64,000 bases of DNA from Synechococcus sp. Tobar12-5m-g (GTDB taxonomy: Bacteria > Cyanobacteriota > Cyanobacteriia > PCC-6307 > Cyanobiaceae). A program made the translations under genes and the position numbers. Below are positions 50,151 to 58,978 of this stretch, in pieces (the first letter of the stretch is position 1; the number at the start of each line of letters is the position of its first letter). Where the stretch lies: contig NZ_JAGQBB010000006.1 of the NCBI RefSeq assembly GCF_024345415.1, forward strand, positions 1 through 64,000, written 5' to 3'. The notes under the pieces were generated by a model, which saw nothing but the letters and a program-made list of their open reading frames with translations, had not been told where the DNA came from and made no database searches.

Positions 50151-51059
50151 TCAGCCGTCCAGTTCGGGGGCACCGAAACTGGCGCCCGGGAGCGGCTGGC
50201 ATTTGGCCAGGCCCTCCACCAGGGCGCCATGGAGTCCGGGCGCCGAGGCGATCAGCCGTCCTTCCGCCAGCAGCAGCGGTCCGCCGTCGTAGCGGCTCAC
50301 CACGCCACCGGCCTGCTCCACCAGCACCACCCCGGCGGCGAGATCCCAGGGGGAGAGCCCCCGTTCCCAGTAGCCGTCGAGCCGTCCGGCGGCCACGAAG
50401 GCCAGATCCACCGCGGCCGCCCCGTCCCGCCGCACGCCCTGGGTGCGATGGGTGAACCAACAGAACTCCGCGTAATTGGTGTCCCGCTGGGTTTGGCGGT
50501 CGTAGGCGAAGCCCGTGACCAGCAGGGCGCTGCCCAGCTGCTGGGCGTTGCTCACCGCCAGGCGCTGGTCGTTGCACCAGGCTCCAAGGCCGGGCGCCCC
50601 CCAATAGCGTTCCTGCAGGGCGGGCACCTCGATCGCCCCCAGCAAGGGCAGTCCCTGCCAGGTGAGGCCCACGGAGGTGGCGTAGCAGGGGTAGCAATGG
50701 GCGTAGTTAGTGGTGCCATCGAGGGGATCGACGCACCATTCCAGCGCTGATCCTGTGGAGCGCCGGCCGCTTTCCTCGGCCAGTACCCCCAGCGATGGGG
50801 TGTCCTGGGCCAGCACCGCCAGCACGGCCCGCTCAGCGGCCAGATCGGCCTCGGTGACCAGATCCCCCGCCCTCCCCTTCTCGCGGATGTCGGTGAGCTG
50901 GCCGTGAAAGCGCCGCAGTTCCGCCGCGCCGGCGCTGGCGGCAGAGCGGGCAACGCCACTCAGCCTCTCCAGCTCCCCACGGCTGAGGCCTGAGCCGGCC
51001 AGGGCCTGCTCACAGAGCAGGGGGGGCTTGGGCTGTGCTTCGCTGCCCATCGTGCTCAT
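50151..51059 (-). CDS. Inositol monophosphatase-family protein
   Basis: Li+-sensitive Mg-dependent phosphatase family. The 302 residues contain AEESGR (metal-binding Glu), WCVDPLDGTTNYAH (signature with two Asp and Thr), and SPWDLAAGVVLVEQAGG near the C-terminus. The substrate could be inositol phosphate, fructose bisphosphate or histidinol phosphate; the last is worth noting because hisZ follows in the same unit. The start overlaps the ferredoxin stop by four bases; ATG 51050 is an alternative start. Confidence 0.88.
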   Translation of the reverse strand: MSTMGSEAQPKPPLLCEQALAGSGLSRGELERLSGVARSAASAGAAELRRFHGQLTDIREKGRAGDLVTEADLAAERAVLAVLAQDTPSLGVLAEESGRRSTGSALEWCVDPLDGTTNYAHCYPCYATSVGLTWQGLPLLGAIEVPALQERYWGAPGLGAWCNDQRLAVSNAQQLGSALLVTGFAYDRQTQRDTNYAEFCWFTHRTQGVRRDGAAAVDLAFVAAGRLDGYWERGLSPWDLAAGVVLVEQAGGVVSRYDGGPLLLAEGRLIASAPGLHGALVEGLAKCQPLPGASFGAPELDG

Positions 51060-51424
51060 TCCTCCTCGATCGGCAGGCCTGGGCGCACCCGTCCCCTGGC
51101 GAAGAACCGGCCGAACTGGAGCTCATAGACCTCGTCCTCGTCCTGGGTTTCCACCACCAGGGGCGCGGTGGCCCTGGCGACGCACAGCAGGCCATAGCCC
51201 TGGCGGCGCAGTTCCTGGGAGAGGCCAAGGGCTTCGGACTGGTCGATCTGGCCGGAGATCACCCGGACGGCACAAGCGGTGCAGCAGCCATTGCGACAGC
51301 TGAAGGGAAGGGGCTCCCCCTGTTGCTCGAAGCTGCGCAGGATGTACTCCCCTTCCGGCACCTCCAACGCAATCACCCGGTCTTGCTGGCGCCAATGCAC
51401 CGTGATCGGGACCTGTCGTGACAT
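51056..51424 (-). CDS. Plant-type [2Fe-2S] ferredoxin with C-terminal extension
   Basis: The 122 residues carry the plant-type cluster pattern C43-x4-C48-x2-C51 (SCRNGCCTACAVR, with a doubled cysteine at 47-48) plus a fourth cysteine in GYGLLCVAR. The C-terminal ~25 residues (EDEVYELQFGRFFARGR) extend beyond photosynthetic ferredoxins, as in the cyanobacterial FdC-type proteins. It is cytosolic and overlaps the phosphatase gene. Confidence 0.9.
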   Translation of the reverse strand: MSRQVPITVHWRQQDRVIALEVPEGEYILRSFEQQGEPLPFSCRNGCCTACAVRVISGQIDQSEALGLSQELRRQGYGLLCVARATAPLVVETQDEDEVYELQFGRFFARGRVRPGLPIEEE

Positions 51425-51486
51425 CGCGCTTGCGCAGGTGGGTGAAGGCTGACTGCTACATTGCCACGTGCCCCGGCATCATCGAA

Positions 51487-51573
51487 GGAGAGGTGGCCGA
51501 GTGGTCGATGGCGCAGCACTGGAAATGCTGTATAGGGGCAACTCTATCGAGGGTTCGAATCCCTCCCTCTCCG
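51487..51573 (+). tRNA. tRNA-Ser (anticodon GGA)
   Basis: Class II tRNA: acceptor GGAGAGG/CCTCTCC, D arm TGGCCGAGTGGTCGATGGC, anticodon stem GCA/TGC within AGCACTGGAAATGCT with loop CTGGAAA (anticodon GGA, reading TCC/TCT), long variable arm (GTATAGGGGCAACTCTATC), T arm GAGGGTTCGAATCCCTC, discriminator G. It is followed after nine bases by a strong terminator. Confidence 0.95.
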
Positions 51574-51582
51574 TTCTCCATC

Positions 51583-51610
51583 AAAAAGCCGGCTTCAAAG
51601 CCGGCTTTTT
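51583..51610. terminator. Bidirectional rho-independent terminator
   Basis: AAAAAGCCGGC-TTCAAA-GCCGGCTTTTT forms an 11-base stem with a 6-base loop, and A and T runs on both sides. It can end the tRNA-Ser transcript on the plus strand and the pstCAB transcript on the minus strand (26 bases after the pstB stop). Confidence 0.9.
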
Positions 51611-51635
51611 CTTTGGAGAACGTGTGCAGGAATCC

Positions 51636-52454
51636 CTAACCAAAACGGCCGGTGACGTAATCCTGGGTAGCCTGTTGAACCGGGGCATTGAAGATCTTTT
51701 CGGTGTCGTTGAATTCCACCAGATAACCCACTTTGCCGCTGCCCCCTTCAACCGCTTCTGCGTTGAAGAAGGCGGTTTGGTCGGAAACACGAACCGCCTG
51801 CTGCATGTTGTGGGTGACGATCACGATCGAGAAGGTTTTTTTGAGTTCATGCATCAACTCCTCGATTTTGAGAGTGGAGATCGGATCCAAGGCTGAGCAG
51901 GGCTCGTCCATCAGAATCACTTCAGGCTCGATCGCGATCGCCCGGGCGATGCAGAGACGCTGCTGCTGGCCACCGGACAGGGAGTTGCCGCTTTGCTTAA
52001 GCTTGTCCTTGGTTTCATCCCAGATGAATGCCTTGCGCAGGGAACTTTCCACCAACTCGTCCATGTCACCGGTGAAACCGTTGATGCGGGCGCCGAAGGC
52101 AATGTTCTCGTAGATCGATTTGGGGAACGGGTTCGGCTGTTGAAACACCATGCCGATGCGTCGCCGCACTTCCACCGGGTCCACCTCGGGTGCATAGATA
52201 TCCTGGCCATCGAAAACCACCCGCCCTTTCAGACTGCAGCCCTCGATCAAGTCGTTCATGCGGTTCAGGCCGCGCAACACGGTGGATTTTCCACAACCGG
52301 ATGGGCCGATGAAGGCGGTGACCTTGCCGCGGGGAATGTCCAAGTAGACATCACGCACCGCTTCGAAGCTGCCGTAGCTGATGGTGACTTTTTCGAGGGT
52401 GAGGCAGTTCTGATCAGTGGCCTTTGACATGGGGCGCTGCAGGGAGACGGTCAT
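51636..52454 (-). CDS. pstB: Phosphate ABC transporter ATP-binding protein
   Basis: ATPase of the high-affinity phosphate importer. From ATG 52454 it has 272 residues (ATG 52430 is also plausible). Walker [24 protein letters not shown] (Q-loop follow-up typical of PstB), [16 protein letters not shown], and [13 protein letters not shown] with [14 protein letters not shown] are family hallmarks. It is the last gene of pstC-pstA-pstB; pstS is not in the window. The codon usage is visibly less GC-rich than that of its neighbours. Confidence 0.95.
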   Translation of the reverse strand: MTVSLQRPMSKATDQNCLTLEKVTISYGSFEAVRDVYLDIPRGKVTAFIGPSGCGKSTVLRGLNRMNDLIEGCSLKGRVVFDGQDIYAPEVDPVEVRRRIGMVFQQPNPFPKSIYENIAFGARINGFTGDMDELVESSLRKAFIWDETKDKLKQSGNSLSGGQQQRLCIARAIAIEPEVILMDEPCSALDPISTLKIEELMHELKKTFSIVIVTHNMQQAVRVSDQTAFFNAEAVEGGSGKVGYLVEFNDTEKIFNAPVQQATQDYVTGRFG

Positions 52455-52519
52455 GGTGGGATGGGTGAAGTGAATGCAGAAGAAACCAACCGGTGATGGG
52501 ATCAGTCGGATGACAGGAT

Positions 52520-53410
52520 TCAGTTGGCGAACCGCCGCAACCAACGGGCCAGCAAATTGGCACCGAGGATGAGCACCACCAAGACGAAAGAGGCGGCCCA
52601 GGCCAGCTCATTCTGGGCCTCGTAGGGCATGATGGCGAAATTGAAGATCAACACCGACATGGTGGCAATGGGGTTGAACACCCCTTCCGGCCAAAACGGT
52701 GAAAACAGGGCGGTGAAGATCAAGGGAGCGGTTTCGCCGGCGGCGCGAGCAATCGCCAGAACAATGCCCGTAGCAATCGGGGTGAAGGCACTCGGAAGGG
52801 TGATCCGGGTGACTGTCACGAACTTGGAAGCCCCGACCCCGATGGCCCCCATGCTCAAGGCTTTGGGTACCAGCTTGAGTCCTTCATCCGTAGTTTTGAT
52901 CACCGTTGGAAGCATCAACACCGCAAGCGCGATGCCGCCTGCAACCGCAGTATAGGACTGGCCAAAGAACACCCTGGTGGCCACGATCGCTCCATAAACG
53001 AAGACCCCGCAGATGATCGAAGGAACCCCAGCGAGGATGTCATTGCCGGTGCGTATGAACCGGGCGAAAGGCCCACCTGTGGAGTATTCAGCCAGGTAAA
53101 CGCCACCACCAACTCCAATTGGAATGGCGATCAGCGAGGCCACAATGGTCACCACGAAGGTGCCGATGATCGCGTTGCCAATGCCTCCCCCTTCAAGACC
53201 AGGAGCTGGAGGAAGCTGGGTGAAGAGAGGGATGCTGATCAACCTGCCACCCTGGATGATCACATAAACAAGAACCAGAAAAAGGGGCATCACGACGATC
53301 AGGCTGAAGAAGCCGGACAGTGCGTTGTAAAACTTGTCGAGCCTGTTTCTCTTCAGTGCAGGGTCGTAGCGCAGTGAAGATGCTTGGAGAGCAGGAGTGA
53401 AGGAGGTCAT
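52520..53410 (-). CDS. pstA: Phosphate ABC transporter permease PstA
   Basis: One of two membrane subunits of the phosphate importer. The 296 residues have six hydrophobic segments, with the first around [20 protein letters not shown]. The permease (EAA) loop is in [20 protein letters not shown], then VTRITLPSA. The segments [20 protein letters not shown], then [10 protein letters not shown] are PstA-typical. It lies 65 bases before pstB and 12 bases after pstC. Confidence 0.94.
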   Translation of the reverse strand: MTSFTPALQASSLRYDPALKRNRLDKFYNALSGFFSLIVVMPLFLVLVYVIIQGGRLISIPLFTQLPPAPGLEGGGIGNAIIGTFVVTIVASLIAIPIGVGGGVYLAEYSTGGPFARFIRTGNDILAGVPSIICGVFVYGAIVATRVFFGQSYTAVAGGIALAVLMLPTVIKTTDEGLKLVPKALSMGAIGVGASKFVTVTRITLPSAFTPIATGIVLAIARAAGETAPLIFTALFSPFWPEGVFNPIATMSVLIFNFAIMPYEAQNELAWAASFVLVVLILGANLLARWLRRFAN

Positions 53411-53422
53411 CTGTTTAGAGAA

Positions 53423-54376
53423 TTAGTAACGAAGGCTGAGCTTCCTGACGATCCATTGAGCAAAGATATTAACCGCAAACGTCATCAACATGAGAATCAA
53501 AGCTGCGTACAACAACGCGGAAACTTGAATGCCACTTGCTTCACCGAATTGGTTGGCGAGCATGGCCGAAATCGTGTTGCCGGGTGCGAGCAGGGACCAG
53601 CTGAAGTTGGTGGAGTTGCCGATGATCATCGTGACCGCCATGGTTTCTCCCATTGCTCGACCCAGGGCGAGCATGATGCCGCCGACGATCGAGGAAATGG
53701 CCGCGGGGAGGATGACATCGAAAATGGCAATCCAACGGGTGCTGCCCACCCCGTAGGAACCCTGGCGCAAAGCTATGGGGACCTGGTTGAGGGCGTCTCG
53801 CGAGATGGCAGTAATGATGGGAAGAATCATCACAACGAGAATGAGCACTGCTGGCGCCACCCCAGGCCCTTGTGGGGCGGTGCTGAAGAAGGGCAGCCAC
53901 CCCAGAGCAGTGTTCAGAAAAACAAGGAGGGGCCGCAGAAAAGGCTCCATCACGAAGATGGCCCAGAGCCCAAGCACCACCGAAGGGATGGCGGCCAGCA
54001 GTTCAACCATCACCCCGATGATTTCCCGCCAGCGCAAGGGGAGCAGGTTTTCGGTGATGAAGATCGCGGTGCCCACCCCAAGGGGCACCGCGATGAGAAG
54101 AGCCAAGAACGATGTGACAAGGGTGCCGTAGATGGCCGTAAAGGCACCGTATTCGCCTGTGACAGGGTTCCAGCTGGAGGTGGTCAGGAACTTGAGGCCG
54201 AATTCCTTGATTGCATCCTGAGCGCCCTCAAACACCGTCAGGAAGATGGCCAGCAACACGATGGCCACCGTGGAAGCCAAGGCGATCGTTAGGTAGCGAA
54301 ACCCCCCATCCACGATGCGGTCCGCCGGCGGACGCTTCCTGCGAGTGAAGCGAGCCTGTATTTGATCCGTCATCAT
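53423..54376 (-). CDS. pstC: Phosphate ABC transporter permease PstC
   Basis: Partner permease of PstA. The 317 residues start with a basic cytosolic segment (RFTRRKRPPADRI), then TM1. Typical are FLTTSSWNPVTGEYGAFTAI, VLGLWAIFVMEPFLRP, and the EAA loop ALRQGSYGVGSTRWIAIFDV. Six membrane segments are visible. It is first in the pst operon and is divergent from dnaK, with 155 bases between, where a weak Pho-box-like repeat lies. ATG 54373 is an alternative start. Confidence 0.94.
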   Translation of the reverse strand: MMTDQIQARFTRRKRPPADRIVDGGFRYLTIALASTVAIVLLAIFLTVFEGAQDAIKEFGLKFLTTSSWNPVTGEYGAFTAIYGTLVTSFLALLIAVPLGVGTAIFITENLLPLRWREIIGVMVELLAAIPSVVLGLWAIFVMEPFLRPLLVFLNTALGWLPFFSTAPQGPGVAPAVLILVVMILPIITAISRDALNQVPIALRQGSYGVGSTRWIAIFDVILPAAISSIVGGIMLALGRAMGETMAVTMIIGNSTNFSWSLLAPGNTISAMLANQFGEASGIQVSALLYAALILMLMTFAVNIFAQWIVRKLSLRY

Positions 54377-54461
54377 GGGCGGACTGGGGCGATGAACAAA
54401 TTCCGCAACGGTAAGGAAAACGTTGTGTTCAGCAACTTACTCGCCACAGCTTGATTTCTTC

Positions 54462-54479
54462 CACTAAGAATTCGTTAAC
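54462..54479 (-). promoter_or_regulatory. Candidate Pho-box-like repeat upstream of pstC
   Basis: On the minus strand GTTAACG-AATT-CTTAGTG gives two Pho-box-like heptamers (compare CTTAACC) 11 bases apart, about 86 bases before the pstC start. Only weak similarity; no second pair was found. Confidence 0.3.
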
Positions 54480-54531
54480 CCCTTCCCCGCCCTGGTCGAG
54501 ACGGTAGTTTGGGGCTTCGGTTTGGGGGTCC

Positions 54532-56571
54532 ATGGGGCGGATCGTTGGCATCGACCTGGGCACCACCAACTCGGTGGTGGCGGTTCTGGAGGCGGGTCGT
54601 CCCCAGGTGATTGCCAATGCCGAAGGGGTCCGCACCACACCATCCGTGGTGGGCTACAGCCGCGAGCAGGAGCTGCTGGTGGGCTCCCTGGCCCGCCGTC
54701 AACTGGTGCTCAACCCTCGCAACACCTTCGCCAACCTCAAGCGTTTCGTCGGCCGCAGTTGGGATGAGCTCGAGGACAGCAGCCTCGCGGTCCCCTACAC
54801 GGTTCGGGCCAACGACCAGGGCAAGGTGCGGGTCGTCTGCCCGGTCACCGAGCGGGAGTACGCCCCGGAGGAGCTGCTGGCCAGCATCCTGCGCAAGCTG
54901 GTGGACGATGCCTCCACCTATCTGGGGGAGCCGGTGGAAGCGGCGGTGATCACCGTGCCGGCCTATTTCAATGATGCCCAGCGCCAGGCCACCCGCGATG
55001 CCGGTCGCCTGGCAGGGCTGGCGGTGGAGCGCATCCTCAATGAGCCCACCGCCGCTGCCCTCGCCTACGGCTTCGATCGCAGCGCCGTGAAACGGGTGCT
55101 GGTGTTCGACCTCGGTGGCGGCACCTTCGATGTGTCAGTGCTGCGCATCGCCAACGGTGTGTTCGACGTCAAGGCCACCAGTGGCGACACCCAACTGGGG
55201 GGCAACGACTGGGATCGTCGCATCGTCGACTGGCTCGCTGATGGCTTCGAGGCCGACCACGGCATCGACCTGCGCCGCGATCGCCAGGCCCTGCAACGGC
55301 TCACCGAGGCGGCTGAGAAAGCCAAGCAGGAGCTCTCCGGGGTCCGGAGCACCCCGGTGTCCCTGCCCTTCATCGCCACCGGCCCCGAAGGGCCGCTTCA
55401 CATCGAATGCAGCCTGGAGCGGCGTCAGTTTGAGGCCCTCTGCCCCGATCTGCTGGATCGGTTGCTGCGGCCGGTGCAACGGGCCCTGCGCGATGCCTCC
55501 CTGGCCGCCGAGGACATCGACGACGTGGTGCTGGTGGGGGGTGGGACCCGCATGCCGATGGTGCAGGAGATGGTGCGCACCCTGATTCCCAGGGAGCCCT
55601 GCCAGTCGGTCAACCCCGATGAGGTGGTGGCGGTCGGGGCGGCGGTTCAGGCCGGCATCCTCACCGGTGAATTGCGAGACCTCATGCTCAACGATGTGAT
55701 CCCGCTCTCCCTGGGCCTGGAGACGATCGGCGGCGTGATGAAGGTGCTGATTCCTCGGAACACCCCCATCCCCGTGCGCAAATCCGACGTGTTCAGCACG
55801 TCCGAGGCGAACCAGTCGGCGGTGGAAGTGCACGTGCTCCAGGGAGAGCGCCAGATGGGCAGCGACAACAAGTCCCTGGGCCGGTTCCGGCTCTCCGGGA
55901 TTCCACCGGCGCCGCGGGGGGTCCCCCAGGTGCAGGTGTCCTTCGACATCGATGCCAATGGCCTCCTGCAGGTCTCGGCCACTGACCGCACCACGGGCCG
56001 CCAGCAGAGCGTCTCGATTCAGGGCGGATCGAACCTGAGCGAGGAGGAGATCACCAAGCTGCTGGAGGAGGCCACGCGTCAGGCCGTCGAGGACCGCCGC
56101 AAACGGGCCGAAGTGGATCGCCGCAACCGGGCCCTGACCCTGGCCGCCCAGGCGGAGCGGCGGCTCAGGGACGCCGCCCTGGAACTGGGCCCCTATGGGG
56201 CCGAGCGCCAGCAGCGCTCGGTGGAACTGGCCCTCCGTGATGTGCAGGCACTGCTCGGCGGCGACGACTCCGTGGAACTGGATTTGGCCGTGAGTCAGCT
56301 CCAGGAAGCCCTCTATGGGCTCAATCGACGCCTGATCAGCGAGCGCAAATCGGAATCCGGGCCGCTTCAGGGTCTGAAGAACACGCTCGGCTCCCTCAAA
56401 GATGACCTCTTCTCCGATGACGACTGGGATGACTGGGACCGGCCGGGGGGGCGGGCCCGACCGGGCCGTGACCCGTGGGAGCAGCCGGCGATGAGCCGGG
56501 GTGGGTATCAGCCGCCCCGCTATGAACGGCCGGCCTCCCGCTCGAATCAGGATCCCTGGGCTGAGGACTGA
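54532..56571 (+). CDS. dnaK: Molecular chaperone DnaK (Hsp70)
   Basis: ATP-driven chaperone of 679 residues. Nucleotide-binding domain (1-380) has GIDLGTTNSVVAV, the NEPTAAALAYGF and FDLGGGTFDVSVL signatures, and VLVGGGTRMPMVQEM. The substrate-binding domain starts near LMLNDVIPLSLGLETIGGVM. The C-terminus is not the usual EEVD-like end but a Gly/Pro/Arg/Trp-rich tail (DDDWDDWDRPGGRARPGRDP). Cyanobacteria have several DnaKs; this resembles the DnaK1-type partnered with a neighbouring DnaJ. dnaJ starts four bases after its stop. Confidence 0.95.
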   Translation: MGRIVGIDLGTTNSVVAVLEAGRPQVIANAEGVRTTPSVVGYSREQELLVGSLARRQLVLNPRNTFANLKRFVGRSWDELEDSSLAVPYTVRANDQGKVRVVCPVTEREYAPEELLASILRKLVDDASTYLGEPVEAAVITVPAYFNDAQRQATRDAGRLAGLAVERILNEPTAAALAYGFDRSAVKRVLVFDLGGGTFDVSVLRIANGVFDVKATSGDTQLGGNDWDRRIVDWLADGFEADHGIDLRRDRQALQRLTEAAEKAKQELSGVRSTPVSLPFIATGPEGPLHIECSLERRQFEALCPDLLDRLLRPVQRALRDASLAAEDIDDVVLVGGGTRMPMVQEMVRTLIPREPCQSVNPDEVVAVGAAVQAGILTGELRDLMLNDVIPLSLGLETIGGVMKVLIPRNTPIPVRKSDVFSTSEANQSAVEVHVLQGERQMGSDNKSLGRFRLSGIPPAPRGVPQVQVSFDIDANGLLQVSATDRTTGRQQSVSIQGGSNLSEEEITKLLEEATRQAVEDRRKRAEVDRRNRALTLAAQAERRLRDAALELGPYGAERQQRSVELALRDVQALLGGDDSVELDLAVSQLQEALYGLNRRLISERKSESGPLQGLKNTLGSLKDDLFSDDDWDDWDRPGGRARPGRDPWEQPAMSRGGYQPPRYERPASRSNQDPWAED

Positions 56572-56575
56572 GCCG

Positions 56576-57610
56576 GTGACCCGCAGCCCAACCCCGCCGG
56601 TGGCAACGGACTACTGGACGGTGCTCGGCCTCTCACCTGGCGCCGATGCCGCCAGCTTGAAGCGGGCCTTCCGTGAGCAGGCCCGGCGCTGGCACCCCGA
56701 CCTCAACGGCAACGATCCCGTGGCCGAGGAGCGATTCAAGGCGGTCAACGAGGCCTATGCGGTGCTTGGAGATCCCAAGCGCCGGGCGGTGTGGGAAGAG
56801 GGTCGCGATCCGACGGCCTCGCCCGGGGGAACGGCGGATCCCTTCGCCACAGGGTTTCCTGAATTCGAGGTCTACCTCGATGCCCTCCTCGGCCGTCGCC
56901 AGGCCAGCCGGGAGCGAGAGAGCGGCCCTGCCGGCGCAACCGACTTCCCCTTCGATCCGCCCACCCCCGAGGACGATCCAGGGCCAGAGCCAGCTTCTGC
57001 CTTCGATTTCGACCTGGATCACCCACCCGCGCCTGGGCGGCGGCCGTCAGCAGGCGTCACCCATGCGCCGCCACCACCGCCGCCGGTGCAGGCCAGCGCC
57101 GATCTGGAAACCGTGGTCGAGCTCACCCCGGATCAGGCCCTCTCTGGAGCCCGCCTGGAGCTGGAGCTGCCCGGCGGCACCGCGGTGGAATACTGGAGTC
57201 CGCCCCTGGCCGGGGACGGCTGGCGGTTGCGGTTGGCGGGCGTGGCTCCGGGGGGCGGGGACCATTTCCTGCAGTTGCGGGTGCGCACCGCCGAGGGCCT
57301 GCGCATCGAGGGTCTGCGGGTGCTGTACCAACTGGAGTTGTCACCACCGGAAGCGGTTCTCGGCTGCCTCGTGGTGGTGCCCACCCTGCAGGGCCCCGTC
57401 CAGTTGCGGGTGCCGCCGGGCTCCTCCAGCGGCCGGCTGCTGCGGCTGCGCGGCAGGGGCCTGGTGCTGGGGGAGCACCGGGGGGATCAACTCGTGGAGG
57501 TGCGGATCGTCGTGGCCGAGCAGCTCGATGAAGCGGAGGAAGCCCTCTACCGGCGCCTGGAGCAGCTCTCGGCTCAGAACCAGCGGGAGTCGGAGGAGGC
57601 CAATCGGTGA
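56576..57610 (+). CDS. DnaJ-type co-chaperone (J domain, no zinc finger)
   Basis: GTG 56576 gives 344 residues. J domain at about 14-80 (DYWTVLGLSPGADAASLKRA, with the HPD tripeptide in RRWHPDLNGND). Then a Pro/Asp-rich linker (residues 85-175) in place of a Gly/Phe and zinc-finger region, then a C-terminal substrate-binding beta domain (VELTPDQALSGARLELELPG; VVVPTLQGPVQLRVPPGSSS). It is CbpA/type-II-like. It is coupled to dnaK, which it would stimulate. Confidence 0.9.
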   Translation: MTRSPTPPVATDYWTVLGLSPGADAASLKRAFREQARRWHPDLNGNDPVAEERFKAVNEAYAVLGDPKRRAVWEEGRDPTASPGGTADPFATGFPEFEVYLDALLGRRQASRERESGPAGATDFPFDPPTPEDDPGPEPASAFDFDLDHPPAPGRRPSAGVTHAPPPPPPVQASADLETVVELTPDQALSGARLELELPGGTAVEYWSPPLAGDGWRLRLAGVAPGGGDHFLQLRVRTAEGLRIEGLRVLYQLELSPPEAVLGCLVVVPTLQGPVQLRVPPGSSSGRLLRLRGRGLVLGEHRGDQLVEVRIVVAEQLDEAEEALYRRLEQLSAQNQRESEEANR

Positions 57611-57641
57611 GACACTGGCCGCAGCGGCGCTGAGGCCCTTG

Positions 57642-58043
57642 ATGGCGGTTCATGTTCTGCTCTTCGATGCCGGCTCCGACAACGAAGGCATCCATTCCCT
57701 CGAGTTGAACGGCCACACCGTTGTGTTGCTGTTCGAGGAGATGGACGACGCGGAGCGCTATGCCGGCCTGCTCGAAGCCCAGGACTTTCCGGTCCCCACC
57801 GTGGAGGCGCTCTCCCGGGACGACATGGAGCTGTTCTGCGTGCAGGCGGGCTACGAGGCCCGCTTTGTCCCGGCCGGCTTCCTTCCCCAATCCCCCGAGG
57901 AGCGGCTGTTGATCGCACCGCCGGAGCGCAACATGGACGTGAGCAACTGGAAGGACGACCAGCCCGCCGATGCCAATCAACCCGGCCAGGCCGAGCGGGA
58001 CGCCATGGAGGCGTTCCGGCGCCGCCTCGAGGGCCTGCTGTGA
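57642..58043 (+). CDS. DUF3110 family protein
   Basis: ATG 57642 gives 133 residues. The family core is MAVHVLLFDAGSDNEGIHSL, then VVLLFEEMDDAERYAGLLEA and PTVEALSRDDMELFCVQAGY. This suggests a small alpha/beta fold that pairs with other proteins; function is unknown and the family is cyanobacterial/plastid. The C-terminal part is acidic and Gln/Asp-rich. It overlaps murQ by four bases. Confidence 0.85.
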   Translation: MAVHVLLFDAGSDNEGIHSLELNGHTVVLLFEEMDDAERYAGLLEAQDFPVPTVEALSRDDMELFCVQAGYEARFVPAGFLPQSPEERLLIAPPERNMDVSNWKDDQPADANQPGQAERDAMEAFRRRLEGLL

Positions 58044-58960
58044 ACTGTGCCGACCGTGGCCACCTGCTCACCGAGCAGGCCAATCCCGCCAGCGCCCGCC
58101 TCGACCAGCTCAGCTCCGGTGAACTGGTGGATCTGTTCTGCCGTGAAGATGAAAAGGCGCTGCTGGCCATGGAGGCAGCGGCACCGGCCCTGGCCGAGGC
58201 GGTGGAGGCCATCAGCGCTCGCCTGCGCTCCGGCGGCCGGCTCTTCTACCTCGGTGCCGGCACCTCCGGGCGGCTCGGCGTGCTCGATGCGGCCGAGTGT
58301 CCCCCCACCTTCTGCACTCCCCCGGAACTGGTGCAGGGCGTGCTGGCCGGCGGTGCACCGGCCCTGCTGCGCAGTTCCGAAGGACTCGAGGATCTCCACG
58401 AAGCCGGCCGCGATGATCTGATCGAGAGGGGCTTCAGCTCCGCCGATGCCCTGGTTGGCATCGCCGCCGGTGGCACCACCCCCTATGTGCTCGGTGGTCT
58501 GGAGCACGCCCGCGCCATCGGCGCCCTGGCCATCGCCATGGCCTGCGTTCCCAGTGAGCAAGCGCCGATGCCCTGCGCCATCGACATCCGGCTGGTCACT
58601 GGAGCGGAGCTGCTCACCGGCTCCACCCGCCTCAAAGCCGGCACGGCCACCAAGATGGCCCTGAACATCATCTCCACCGGGGTGATGGTGCGGCTGGGCA
58701 AGGTGTACGGCAACCGCATGGTGGATGTGGCCGTCACCAACAGCAAGCTGGAGGATCGCGCCCTGCGCATCCTCAGGGACCTGGCCGGGGTGGAGCGGGA
58801 GCGCGGCCACGAGCTGCTGGCCGCCGCGGGCGGTTCGGTCAAACGGGCCCTGGTGATGGCCGCCGCCGGTTTGAGCGCCGAGCAGGCCGATCTGGCTCTG
58901 AGCGCCCACGAAGGCCAGGTGCGGCAGGCCTTGGAGCAGCTCGGTGCTCAGCTGGCCTGA
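58040..58960 (+). CDS. murQ: N-acetylmuramic acid 6-phosphate etherase
   Basis: Cleaves the lactyl ether of MurNAc-6-phosphate during peptidoglycan recycling. GTG 58040 gives 306 residues. SIS-domain sugar-phosphate site FYLGAGTSGRLGVLDAAECP, the catalytic-Glu region within it, EDLHEAGRDDL, and GAELLTGSTRLKAGTATKMA, then LNIISTG are diagnostic. No MurNAc kinase or transporter neighbours are present. It is convergent with mtnP, 18 bases apart. Confidence 0.94.
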   Translation: MNCADRGHLLTEQANPASARLDQLSSGELVDLFCREDEKALLAMEAAAPALAEAVEAISARLRSGGRLFYLGAGTSGRLGVLDAAECPPTFCTPPELVQGVLAGGAPALLRSSEGLEDLHEAGRDDLIERGFSSADALVGIAAGGTTPYVLGGLEHARAIGALAIAMACVPSEQAPMPCAIDIRLVTGAELLTGSTRLKAGTATKMALNIISTGVMVRLGKVYGNRMVDVAVTNSKLEDRALRILRDLAGVERERGHELLAAAGGSVKRALVMAAAGLSAEQADLALSAHEGQVRQALEQLGAQLA

Positions 58961-58978
58961 GCTGGAGAGGAGGCCGAC

